A DNA stretch of 64,000 bases from Flavobacterium ginsengisoli (GTDB lineage: Bacteria > Bacteroidota > Bacteroidia > Flavobacteriales > Flavobacteriaceae). Every line of letters starts with the position of its first letter. Position 1 is the stretch's first letter. The stretch spans positions 62,001-126,000 of the forward strand of contig NZ_CP121110.1 of the NCBI RefSeq assembly GCF_029625315.1, read 5' to 3'. Positions 53,427 through 63,237 of this stretch are shown here, in pieces. The notes beneath the pieces are model-generated. The model did not search any database, had not been told where the DNA came from, and was given only the letters and a program-made list of their open reading frames with translations. Both the position numbers and the translations under genes were made by a program.

Positions 53427-55818
53427 ATGTCAACTCAAAAATTTTTATTTGCCAGTTTATTTTTTCTATCCACGTTCTTATCATTTTCCCAGCAAAATCA
53501 AGGTTTTGCAGTGACTGGTCAAGTCGCTGAAAAATCTGGAGCAACGATTCCGTTTGCGACAGTATTTATTGAAAAAACGAATTTAAGTATGATTTCCGAC
53601 GAAAACGGGAACTTCACTTTCAAAAATGTTCCATCTGGAAAACACACTTTGAAAATTTCTGCAATAGGATTTTCAACTTTAAAAAAAGCGATAGAAGTTT
53701 CTGGCAATCCTGTCAATGTTTCCATTCATTTAGAAAGCGAATTAAATGAATTAGAAAGTGTTACAGTGATGGGCCGTACTGCAACCGATAAAGTAAATAA
53801 ACAAGCCTATAGTGTTACTGCAATTGATGCTAAAAAACTTCATAATACAACATTAGATCTTTCGCATGCTTTAGACAGGGTTTCGGGAGTTCGTGTTCGT
53901 GAACAGGGTGGAGTAGGTTCTCAGTCAGAACTTTCTATTAATGGTTTCTCTGGAAATCAAATTAAGGTCTTTATTGACGGTATGCCGATGGAAAACTTTG
54001 GTTCTTCTTTTCAGCTAAACAATATTCCAATCAACCTTGCTGATCGTGTAGAAGTTTATAAAGGTGTAGTGCCAATCTGGCTTGGAGGCGATGCTTTGGG
54101 AGGTGCTGTAAATATTGTTACAAACACAAAACCAAGAACCTATTTTGATGCTTCTTATTCATTTGGATCTTTTAATACGCATAAAACTGCTATCAATGCT
54201 GGGTATACTGCAAAAAGTGGTTTTACAACTGAGATTAATGTTTTTCAAAACTATTCAGATAATAATTACTGGGTAAATGTTGAAGCGAGCAGATTTAAAA
54301 ACGGGTGAATATTTTCCAAATGCAAGACTAAGAAGGTTTCATGACACCTACCATAACGAAACTGCAATTGTAAATATTGGTATCACTGGAAAAAAATACG
54401 CCGATAAATTAATGATTGGTTTTACAGGAGGACAAAATAAAGCAGATATTCAGACCGGTGCTAGAATGAAAGCTGTTTTTGGCGACCGTTATAGACAAGG
54501 TAATATCTTAATGCCTACTATTAAATATCAAGTAAAAGATTTGTTTACAAAAGGCTTAAATGTAAACGTTAATGGTAATTACAATTTTGGTGAAGAACAA
54601 ACTGTAGATACTGTATTTATCAAATATAATTGGTTTGGAGATTACATTAAATATAACGGAGAAGGAGGTGAAAAGCAAAGAACCTTAATGAAAATGCGTG
54701 ATCATAATGGTATTGTAAATGCTAACGCAACTTATAGTCTAGGCGAACGCCACTCTTTTATGCTTAATAACACTTTTACGACTTTTGATCGTAAGCAGGA
54801 AGATGAATTAGTGCCTGAATCTATTGCTTATCAGCAGCCTAGAAAAACACAGAAAAATATTTTAGGTCTTGGTTATAAGTTCGATTATAACAAAAAATGG
54901 AGTACTTCTGTGTTTTTAAAAAACTATGATTTATATACCAAATATTCAAGAAGTTATAATCCAAGTGGAAATGCTGGAGATATAGCGTATCAACAATTTG
55001 AAGATAAAACTTCTACGCTAGGATATGGACTTGCAAGTAGTTATTACTTAAAACAAAATTTGCAGGTAAAAGCTTCTTTCGAAAAAAGTTATCGTCTTCC
55101 AAACTCTCAAGAACTTTTTGGAAGTCCAAACGATAATATTGCGTCAAATATTGATTTAAAACCAGAATCTAGCTACAACTATAATTTAGGAGCTAGCTAC
55201 CAGACGAACTTTAATAAAGTGAATGCATTAACATTTGACATCAACTTTATGTATCGTGATGCCAGAGATTTTATTCGTAACACATTGTTTACAAATCAGG
55301 TAGATAGTTATTCTGTAAATCTTGGAAAAATGACCAATTACGGTGTTGATGGAGAGATAAGATATTCGTACAGAAAAAGGTTTACAAGTGGTTTCAATAT
55401 GACGTATCAAAATTTGCGTAATATGACTAAATACGAGCCAGAACAAACAATTGTATCTTGGTTTTATAAAGACAGAATTCCAAATATACCCTATATGTTT
55501 GGTAATGTTGATGCTACCGTATTTTTTAACGATGTATTCAGACAAGGCAATAATTTATCTGTTGGGTATAATCTACTTTATGTACATACCTATTATTTGT
55601 CATGGCCAAGTATGGGAACAAAGGACGGAAAATTAGAAATTCCAGTGCAGTATAATCATGATCTTAATTTAGTTTATACAATGGCAGATGGTAAGTATAA
55701 TATCGCTTTAGAATGCAAAAACGTCCTAGATAATAAGCTATACGATAATTTTTCACTACAAAAACCAAGCAGAGCTTTCTATATAAAATTCAGATATTTT
55801 TTCACCAAATCAAATTAA
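53427..55818 (+). CDS. TonB-dependent outer-membrane receptor, siderophore type (apparent frameshift)
   Basis: Repaired length about 796 residues. Signal peptide (MSTQKFLFASLFFLSTFLSF, ~1-21), a carboxypeptidase-regulatory-like domain (~29-110: GQVAEKSGATIPFATVFIEK), then the plug (~125-225, RVREQGGVGSQSELSINGFS and GAVNIVT) and the beta-barrel ending in ...FRYFFTKSN with the aromatic C-terminus. The frame breaks at GCGAGC (54285-54290); one base less (GCGGC) gives NVEAADLKTGEYFPNARLRR. Plug, barrel and end are all intact. Together with the next genes it matches XusA-type iron-siderophore receptors. Confidence 0.9.
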
Positions 55819-55842
55819 TAAAATTTTAAATCCATAATAATT

Positions 55843-57076
55843 ATGAAAAGAGGTAGCAAATTAGCTTTATTCGCAGCTTTTATAGCTTTTACAACATTCT
55901 CATGTAGCAGTGACGAAAATTCAGGAAACGGAACTGGTGGCGGAGTTGATACTGGTAAAACGAAATATATCATTACAGCAACTACTGGAGCGGTTGGAAT
56001 TGCAGATTATTTATTAACTGCAGACGATGTAACAACAGGTACAGTAAGTACAATTGGTAATGGTATTGAACAAGACGGAACTTACCGTTATTATATTACA
56101 GCTGAAAATAACTTTTTTAGTTTATTATACGGACAAGGAAATCCAGGTGCTGTTACTACTTACAACTTAACCGCTGAAGGTAAATTGCAGAAAAAATCTG
56201 ATTTTCAGGCAGAAACTGTACATGTTTTTGCAGACTGTAAATAAAGATATCTTAACCGTAAAAGTTCCAAGAAGCGGGGCTGCATCTATTGCTCAAATGT
56301 ATAAAATTGATGCTACAAAATCACTAATTACAGGTGAGGCTCAACAAGATACTAAAATATTGGCTGGAAACGGAGAAAGGGCTTTCTTTACTTGGGCAAC
56401 TCAAGTAGGAGACAAAGTATTTATGCCTTATATGAGTATTAAAGGAGACGGACTTGATAACTTCGGGACAGCAAATCCAGACAGTACTTGGGTAGCAGTT
56501 TACAACTATCCAGAACTTAAATTAGAGAAAGTAATCAAAGATAACCGTACAAGTTATTTAGGTGCTTACTTTACAAACGGATTATTTCAAGATGAAAATG
56601 GAGATGCTTACGGATTCTCTGGAGCAATTGCAACAAGCAATACTGTGATGACTTCTACAAAACCATCTGCAGTTGTAAAAATCAAAAAAGGAACTACAGA
56701 GTTTGATAAATCTTATTTCTTTAATGTTCAAGAAAAATCAGGAGGATACAAAATTTCTTCTACAACTTACATTTCTAAAGGTAAATTCTTATTGTTAATG
56801 TATGGAAACGTTGGGAAAAATAATGGCGCAGTTAAAATGGCTATTGCTGACGTTTATAACCAAACTTTTACATGGGTAACAAATACGCCTGAAACATTAA
56901 CTTCTGTTACAAGTCGTTACAACATTACTACAGAAGATGGAAATTCTGCTATTATTGGAGTTAATACTCCAGAGGGAAGCTGGATTTATACTGTTAACGG
57001 TACTACTGCTGTAGCAACAAGAGGTATGAAAGTTGAAGGAGGTCAAATTACTGCAATTCAGAAATTAAAATACTAA
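55843..57076 (+). CDS. DUF4374 surface lipoprotein, XusB-like (apparent frameshift)
   Basis: Repaired length ~410 residues. Lipoprotein signal (MKRGSKLALFAAFIAFTTFS, Cys21 in FSCSSDENS). A beta-propeller-type DUF4374 protein follows: GIEQDGTYRYYITAENNFFS, LLYGQGNPGAVTTYNLTAEG, then VKVPRSGAASIAQMYKIDAT. The frame breaks at GCAGAC (56230-56235); one base less gives GCAGC and HVFAAVNKDILTV. A DUF4374-type lipoprotein directly after the TonB receptor is the arrangement of Bacteroides xusAB, where the lipoprotein binds a foreign siderophore (family knowledge, recalled). Likely surface-exposed siderophore capture. Confidence 0.85.
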
Positions 57077-57084
57077 TTTTTTTG

Positions 57085-57115
57085 CCGTAAGTCCTCATTT
57101 TATGAGGGCTTGCGG
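57085..57115 (+). terminator. Terminator between DUF4374 and PepSY genes
   Basis: Hairpin CCGTAAGTCCTCAT / ATGAGGGCTTGCGG with a run of T, 8 bases after the lipoprotein stop codon. It would lower, but may not stop, expression of the PepSY gene, which starts 33 bases later. Confidence 0.8.
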
Positions 57116-57147
57116 TTTTTTTATTTATCCTATTTATCTATCCAATT

Positions 57148-58580
57148 ATGTTTTCTTCTTCAAAACCAAATAATAAGAAAAAAGTAAAAAGTCGCTTTTT
57201 AAGCGTATCATGGCCTGGCTGCATTTGTGGCTTGGTTTGGCATCAGGAATTATTGTAGTTATTGTCAGTCTTACAGGTTGCATTTATGTTTTCGAAAATG
57301 AAATCAAAGATTTTATTGAAGATTGGCGTTTTGTAAAGCCTCAGAAAGAGGCATTTTTACTTCCGTCTCAATTGGTTTCGATTGCAGATAAAAAAATGAA
57401 AGATAAGAAAGCTACAAGTGTAACTTTTGGTGCAAAAGATGAAGTCTGCGATTGTAGGTTATTTTGTGGAGAAAAAAGAAGAAGGTGAAGGAGGCAAAGG
57501 TGAAAGAGGAAATAAAAGAGGTGAGCATAAAAAAGATTTAGCTCAAAATCAGGAAAAAGCAAAATCTGATTTGAAGCCTCAAGGGAAAAAAGGTGAAAAG
57601 GGTAAGGAAAAGGAAAAAAAGGTAAAGGAGGAAGAAGATCTGGAACTTTTATAAGCGTTTACATGAATCCGTATACTGGAGAAATATTAAATGTAAAGAC
57701 TTTTTCGAGAGGAGATTCGCCAGATTTTTTCAGATGGATTTTAAACGGACACCGCGCATTATGGCTTCCATATGATATTGGAAGACCAATTGTTGGAGTT
57801 GCTGTTTTAATTTTTGTCGTATTATTAATATCGGGCATCGTTTTGTGGTGGCCAACAAAATGGATTAAATCCATTATTGATAAAAGTTTTAAAATTAAAT
57901 GGGATGCTAGTTTTAAACGTGTCAATTATGATATGCATAACGTATTCGGTTTTTACAGCCGCATCTTCCTGTTTTTTATTGCCATAACTGGTTTAGTATG
58001 GAGCTTTGGATGGTGGAGTAAATCTTTATATTGGATTACATCTGGAGGAAAACCGTTGACAGAAAGTCGCGAATCTCCAAAATCGGATACAACCAATGTA
58101 AAAACATTCAATATCACTACAGCTGATAAAGTTTTATTGAATTTAAGAAAAGAAAATCCTCAAGTCGCAGGAATTATGATTAGTATTCCAGGAAAGCCGG
58201 CAGATCCAATTGGTGCTTTTGTTTACAAGCAAAGACACACTTTTTATAATATGGATAGATATAGTTTTGATCAGCAGAGTTTGAAAGAAATTTCGATTAA
58301 AACACCTTTTTCAGGAAAGTATATTGAAGCGAATATTCCAGACAAAATCAGACGTATGAATTACGATATTCACGTAGGAAGTGTACTGGGGCTTACAGGG
58401 AAAATTATTGCATTTTTGGCTAGTTTAATTTCGGCCAGTTTGCCCATTACAGGATTTATTATTTGGTGGGGAAAACAGAAGTTTGGTAAAAAGAAACCTG
58501 CCGCAAAACCAAAAGTGGCTAGTAAAGCAATTCCCGTTCCTAAACTGAAAAATACAGCAGAGCAAGAAATCACTGCTTAA
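57148..58580 (+). CDS. PepSY-domain inner-membrane protein, XusC-like (three apparent frameshifts)
   Basis: Repaired length about 477 residues. Start ATG 57148. Breaks: an A run (57186-57190, one A short; repair gives KKSLFKRIMAWLHLWLGLAS), GTCTGC (57444-57449, one base too many; GCTGC gives KDEAAIVGYFVEKK) and an A7 run (57614-57620, one A short). It has four membrane helices (FENEIKDFIED follows the first; the later ones include IGRPIVGVAVLIFVVLLISG) and PepSY_TM domains. A Lys/Glu/Gly-rich insert (~110-165) interrupts the first PepSY domain. XusC-like members are thought to reduce the ferric siderophore; haem-binding His residues are plausible. Confidence 0.83.
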
Positions 58581-58627
58581 ACATATAAAATTGGTTTTTA
58601 TAATTCCTTTTTTGTTTTTTTTTGATA

Positions 58628-58657
58628 AAAGGCAAAACTTGTAAAAGTTTTGCCTTT
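58628..58657. terminator. Bidirectional terminator between PepSY gene and esterase gene
   Basis: A perfect 13-bp stem AAAGGCAAAACTT / AAGTTTTGCCTTT with a 4-base loop. On the plus strand it is followed by CTTTTTTTTAA; the converging esterase gene ends 8 bases further on. Confidence 0.88.
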
Positions 58658-58664
58658 CTTTTTT

Positions 58665-59603
58665 TTAATTATATCCGTTTGCTTTTAGCCATTCAGCACA
58701 ATCTCTAGTCCAGAATTTATTGGTGTCGCTTACACCTAAACCAAATCCGTGGCCTCCTTTTTCATAGATATGCATCTCTGCCGAAACTCCATTCTTCTTT
58801 AAAGCTAAATAGTAATTAATACTGTTTTCTGGTATAACAACAGTATCATCTGTAGCATGAATTAAGAAAGTAGGAGGCGTTTTAGAAGTCACTCTCTTTT
58901 CGTTTGAATAAGCATCTATTAACTCTTTTGAAGGATTGTTTCCAAGTAAATTGGTTTGAGAGCCTTTGTGGGTAATTGCATTTTCCATTGAAATTACTGG
59001 ATAAATCAACAATGAAAAATCGGGACGAGCACTAACCTTATAATCAGATTCATAAACTTTATCGTCATAATGAGTCGATGCGGTCGAAGCCAAATGCCCT
59101 CCAGCTGAAAAGCCTAAAATTCCAACCTTGTTTGGATCAATATTCCATTTTGCCGCATTTTGCCTTACATAGCGAATAGCCTCCTGTGCATCTTGCAATG
59201 GTCCAACGGTTTTATTTTTCATGGTTAAATCAGTTGGTATTCTGTATTTTAAAACAAATGCAGTGATCCCTAAACTATTAAACCATTCAGCGACTTTTGT
59301 TCCTTCTTTATCAAATGCTAAATGTGTGTAACCTCCGCCTGGGCAAATTACAACTGCAGTCTGATTTGGTTTTGTTTCTTTCGGAATAAAAATGCTTAAA
59401 GTAGGAACAGAAACCTGACTTGTACTTTGCATTTTTCCATCTTTTAGTTCTGGCTTTTCTTTATACTCTGGTGCTTTTATTTCGTCTGGAATTTTATTCC
59501 AAAGCGCAATCACTTGATTTTGTGCATTCATAGAAAATAGTCCTGAAAAAAGAAGAAAGCTAGTAGCGATTCTTTTTAACGATTGTGTTTTTATTGTTTT
59601 CAA
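58665..59603 (-). CDS. Exported alpha/beta-hydrolase, acetylxylan-esterase-like
   Basis: A 312-residue secreted esterase/lipase. The signal peptide (about 1-27, ends SGLFSMNAQ) is followed by an alpha/beta-hydrolase of the BD-FAE/AXE-like group: the oxyanion CPGGGYTHLAFDKEG, the nucleophile Ser in GILGFSAGGHLAST, Asp in FLIHATDDTVVIPEN and His in KGGHGFGLGV. The closest named members deacetylate hemicellulose. It lies beside the uronate operon, so a role in plant polysaccharide use fits (inference). Start is TTG (59603); no in-frame ATG is near. Confidence 0.85.
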   Translation of the reverse strand: MKTIKTQSLKRIATSFLLFSGLFSMNAQNQVIALWNKIPDEIKAPEYKEKPELKDGKMQSTSQVSVPTLSIFIPKETKPNQTAVVICPGGGYTHLAFDKEGTKVAEWFNSLGITAFVLKYRIPTDLTMKNKTVGPLQDAQEAIRYVRQNAAKWNIDPNKVGILGFSAGGHLASTASTHYDDKVYESDYKVSARPDFSLLIYPVISMENAITHKGSQTNLLGNNPSKELIDAYSNEKRVTSKTPPTFLIHATDDTVVIPENSINYYLALKKNGVSAEMHIYEKGGHGFGLGVSDTNKFWTRDCAEWLKANGYN

Positions 59604-59880
59604 TTTTACTTTTAATTAATTGTTTTACAGTTGGTTATTTGGTTTTATGATAGAAATTCAATATTTAGAATTTAAAAGATAAAAATAAGGAGAAATATAA
59701 TTGCAAAACATGTGTTTTGGGACAATTTTACCCCATAAAAAGGATGAATTTTACCTATTAGCTTTTAACAAATATATTGTTTAATGTGTAATTTTGTATT
59801 CTTTTTTTATGTATTATGTTTATTTTAGAAGCTAAAATATTTTTTTACATAATATTATTTGGATTATACAGATTAAAAAC
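59604..59880. other. Gene-free stretch ahead of the hexuronate operon
   Basis: AT-rich, no convincing coding. It must hold the minus-strand promoter of the esterase gene. A plus-strand frame here (59816-59998) is an artefact of the promoter region. Confidence 0.5.
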
Positions 59881-59902
59881 TATATTTGTGCAATCGATTA
59901 CA
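59881..59902 (+). promoter_or_regulatory. Promoter and LacI-like operator of the hexuronate transporter
   Basis: TATATTTG (-7 element, 59881-59888) is followed directly by an imperfect palindrome TGCAATCGATTACA (59889-59902) over the likely transcription start. The same arrangement and bases recur at 61545-61566. The CG-centred 14-base palindrome is of LacI/GntR type. Confidence 0.75.
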
Positions 59903-60010
59903 TTATTTCTTTTTAAAGGTGTTAATATATTGATTGTATTATTTTTAGAAAGCAGTAAATATAGTCTTTTAAGATTACCAAAAATTACAAAACTATAATA
60001 CCCACTTACT

Positions 60011-61481
60011 ATGAATCAAACCGAAACTGTTGCTGTAAATCAAGGCATCAAAACAACTGGAAAATACCGTTGGAGTATTTGTGCATTGCTATTTTTTGCA
60101 ACTACAATTAATTACCTAGATCGACAAGTACTGTCGTTAACATGGAGCGATTTTATTGCGCCAGAATTTCACTGGACCAATAACGACTACGGAAATATTA
60201 CCGCTTTGTTTTCTATCTTTTATGCAGTGTCATTATTATTTGCAGGTAGATTTGTAGATTGGTTGGATACTAAAAAAGGATTTCTTTGGGCAATCGGAAT
60301 CTGGTCAGTTGGAGCCTGTCTTCATGCTTTCTGCGGAATTGCAACTTCAGGAATTATTACAGGAGAATGGTTTGTAGGCTTTCATGGTTCAAAAGAAATA
60401 ATTAGTACAGTAAGCGATACAGCATTGGTTATCAATGTAAGTGTTGCTTTATTTATTTTTGCTCGTTTCGTTCTAGCAGTTGGAGAAGCAGGAAACTTCC
60501 CTGCAGCGATTAAAACTACAGCAGAATACTTTCCTAAAAAAGACAGAGCTTTTGCAACTAGTATTTTCAACGCTGGAGCAACTGTTGGAGCTTTAGCAGC
60601 GCCAATTACAATTCCTTTTATTGCAAAATCATTCGGATGGGAAATGTCATTTATCATCATCGGAGCCTTGGGATTCGTTTGGATGGGATTCTGGATGTTT
60701 ATGTACGATAAACCAGAAAGACATTCTAAAGTTACATCAGAAGAATTAGCTTATATTCAGCAAGACGATATTGCAGACAGCAAATTGGTTGGTTTTGTAC
60801 CAGAAACAAGCACAAAAGTTTCTTTGGCAGACTGTTTTAAGTACAAACAAACATGGGCTTTTGCATTTGGTAAGTTTATGACAGATGGTGTTTGGTGGTT
60901 CTTCTTATTCTGGACTCCAGCGTATCTAAGTTCTGTATACGGAATGGATTCTACAGAAGCAAGCATTCCCATTATTTGTACTTTATTTAATTACATTATT
61001 ATCAATTATCGGAGGTTGGCTACCAACTTATTTTGTAGAGAAAAAAGGAATGAATCCTTACGAAGGAAGAATGAGAGCGATGTTGATTTTTGCTTTTTTT
61101 CCATTGTTGGCCTTAATCGCGCAGCCATTAGGATATATCAGTTACTGGGTTCCAGTAATCATTATCGGAATTGCTGGTGCGGCACACCAATCTTGGTCGG
61201 CAAATATTTTTACAACAGTAGGAGATATGTTTCCTAAAAAAGCAATTGCAACAATTACAGGGATTGGAGGATTAGCAGGTGGAGTTGGTTCAACATTAAT
61301 CAATAAAGGATCAGGAGTTTTGTTTGATTACGCTAAAGATACAAATATGGCTTTTATGGGATTTAAAGGAATTGAAGCAGGATATTTTATTATTTTCTCA
61401 ATTTGTGCAATTTGTTACTTGACAGGTTGGATTGTAATGAAATCATTGGTTCCTAAATATGCTCCAATAACAGATCTTTAA
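60011..61481 (+). CDS. Hexuronate/MFS transporter, ExuT-like (apparent frameshift)
   Basis: Repaired length ~489 residues, 12 transmembrane segments of the anion:cation symporter group. Landmarks: TTINYLDRQVLSLTWSDFIA, then LAVGEAGNFPAAIKTTAEYF, and the end WSANIFTTVGDMFPKKAIAT. One extra base in the T run at about 60984-60990 breaks it; the repaired frame gives ICTLLITLLSIIGGW. It is the first gene of the kdu/uxa set, so glucuronate, galacturonate or related ketouronate is the expected substrate. Confidence 0.88.
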
Positions 61482-61490
61482 AGAAAAATT

Positions 61491-61528
61491 AGCATAATTG
61501 AAATATTTTTCTCGTTTCAATTATGCTA
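61491..61528 (+). terminator. Hairpin between transporter and kduI
   Basis: A perfect 13-bp stem AGCATAATTGAAA / TTTCAATTATGCT. The run after it is short (ATTTAAATA), so it may be a weak terminator or an mRNA-stabilising end that separates the first gene from kduI, which has its own promoter. Confidence 0.6.
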
Positions 61529-61544
61529 TTTAAATATAAAAATA

Positions 61545-61566
61545 TAATTTTGTGCAATCGATTACA
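61545..61566 (+). promoter_or_regulatory. Promoter and LacI-like operator of kduI
   Basis: TAATTTTG (61545-61552) directly followed by TGCAATCGATTACA (61553-61566), identical in bases and spacing to the site at 59881-59902. So the transporter and kduI belong to one regulon; the regulator gene is outside the window. Confidence 0.76.
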
Positions 61567-61579
61567 TTAATTTAAAATT

Positions 61580-62419
61580 ATGACAAAATATAGTTCAAGA
61601 TACGCGTCAAGCCCCGAAGCTGTAAAAAAATATGATACACAGCAATTGAGAGAAGAATTCTTAATTGATGACTTAATGCAGGAAGATGAAGTTGTATTGG
61701 TTTATTCGCATTACGACAGATACATTGCAGGTTCTGCAGTTCCTGTAAAAGGTGATTTAGCTTTAGAAACGATCGATCCTTTAAAAGCGCCTTATTTTTT
61801 AGAGCGTAGAGAATTAGGAATCATCAATGTTGGAGGAAGCGGTTCTGTTGTCGTAGAAGGAACAACTTATGAGTTAGGTTTTAAAGATGCTTTGTACATC
61901 GGAGCTGGAAATAAAGAGGTGGTTTTTAAAAGTGATGACAAAAACAATCCTGCAAAATTCTATTTAAACTCTGCACCAGCTCACACGACTTACCCAACTA
62001 AGAAAGTAAGTTTAGCTGAAGCTAATAAATTACAATTAGGAACTATGGAAACGGCAAATCACCGTACCGTAAACCAAATGATTATTGGAAGCGTAGTAAC
62101 AACTTGCCAATTGCAAATGGGAATGACAGAATTGAAACCAGGAAGTGTTTGGAATACCATGCCAGCTCACGTTCACGATCGTAGAATGGAAGTCTATTTT
62201 TATTTAGATATTCCACAAGATCAGGCAGTTTGCCACTTCATGGGACAACCACAGGAAACAAGACATATCTGGATGAACAATCATCAGGCAGTAATTTCTC
62301 CGCCTTGGTCTATTCACTCTGGTTCAGGAACCAGCAATTATACTTTTATCTGGGGAATGGCTGGTGAAAACTTAGATTACGGAGATATGGATGTTTGTAA
62401 AATCACTGATTTAAGATAA
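61580..62419 (+). CDS. kduI: 5-dehydro-4-deoxy-D-glucuronate isomerase
   Basis: A 279-residue enzyme of the KduI family, the usual length. It converts 5-dehydro-4-deoxy-D-glucuronate to 3-deoxy-D-glycero-2,5-hexodiulosonate in the breakdown of pectin and other uronates. The cupin metal site is seen in NTMPAHVHDRRMEVYFYLDI (His, His, Glu) and PWSIHSGSGTSNYTFIWGMA. Start ATG follows a promoter-operator of the same type as the transporter. kduD starts 1 base after its stop codon. Confidence 0.96.
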   Translation: MTKYSSRYASSPEAVKKYDTQQLREEFLIDDLMQEDEVVLVYSHYDRYIAGSAVPVKGDLALETIDPLKAPYFLERRELGIINVGGSGSVVVEGTTYELGFKDALYIGAGNKEVVFKSDDKNNPAKFYLNSAPAHTTYPTKKVSLAEANKLQLGTMETANHRTVNQMIIGSVVTTCQLQMGMTELKPGSVWNTMPAHVHDRRMEVYFYLDIPQDQAVCHFMGQPQETRHIWMNNHQAVISPPWSIHSGSGTSNYTFIWGMAGENLDYGDMDVCKITDLR

Positions 62420-62420
62420 G

Positions 62421-63213
62421 ATGACAAATTTATTTGATATAAAAGGAAAAGTTGCCTTAATAACAGGAAGTACACACGGACTGGGAATGGCAATGGCAAA
62501 AGGATTAGGTCAGGCGGGTGCAACAATTGTTGTGAACGGAAATTCTTCTCAAGAAAAAATTGATAATGCTGTAGCTGAATTAAAAAGTGAAGGTATTAAT
62601 GCAGTGGGCTACAAATTTAATGTAACTGAAGAGCAGGAAGTAAAAGAAGCAGTTGCTAAAATTCAGAACGAAGTTGGACCAATTGATATCTTGATCAACA
62701 ATGCCGGAATTATCAAAAGAATTCCGTTGCTAGATATGGAAGTATCAGATTTTAGAGAAGTAGTTGATATCGATCTTGTAAGTCCGTTTATAGTTTCTAA
62801 GCATGTTGCAAAAAGAATGATTGAAAGAAGACAAGGAAAAATCATCAACATTTGCTCTATGATGAGTGAATTGGGAAGAAATACAGTTTCTGCTTATGCT
62901 TTGCGCAAAAGGTGGTTTGAAAATGCTAACTAAAAATATGGCAACAGAATGGGCAAAATACAATGTTCAGATCAACGGAATCGGCCCTGGATATTTTGCG
63001 ACAGAACAAACCAAACCAATTAGAGTTGATGGGCATCCATTTAACGATTTTATCATCAGCAGAACGCCAGCCGCAAAATGGGGAGATCCAAGCGATTTGG
63101 CTGGAGCGACAATATTTTTATCATCTAAAGCGAGTGATTTTGTAAATGGACACATTTTGTATGTTGATGGTGGAATCCTTGCGACAATCGGAAAACCTTC
63201 AAACGAAGAATAA
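62421..63213 (+). CDS. kduD: 2-dehydro-3-deoxy-D-gluconate 5-dehydrogenase (apparent frameshift)
   Basis: Repaired length ~263 residues. It reduces 3-deoxy-D-glycero-2,5-hexodiulosonate to 2-keto-3-deoxygluconate using NADH. SDR motifs: TGSTHGLGMAMAKGLGQAGA (Rossmann), NNAGIIKR, NICSMMSELG (Ser) and the YxxxK motif in SAYAAAKGGLKML. The frame breaks right in that motif at about 62898-62906 (GCTTTGCGC; one base less gives GCTGCNGC-type AAAK). It is coupled to kduI by a 1-base gap and precedes uxaC. Confidence 0.92.
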
Positions 63214-63237
63214 TTTTCAAATTATATTTTAAAAGAC

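Noticed and set aside
53427..54308. Split of the TonB receptor into two proteins as a real two-part receptor
   Set aside because: The second part starts inside the barrel without a signal peptide; one base restores a standard receptor.
54285..57620. Programmed frameshifting in the TonB receptor, DUF4374 and PepSY genes
   Set aside because: There is no consistent slippery heptamer with a downstream structure; shifts occur in both directions and in unrelated genes, which fits sequencing error better.
59816..59998. A 60-residue plus-strand frame before the hexuronate transporter
   Set aside because: It runs over the promoter and operator; composition is AT-rich noise.
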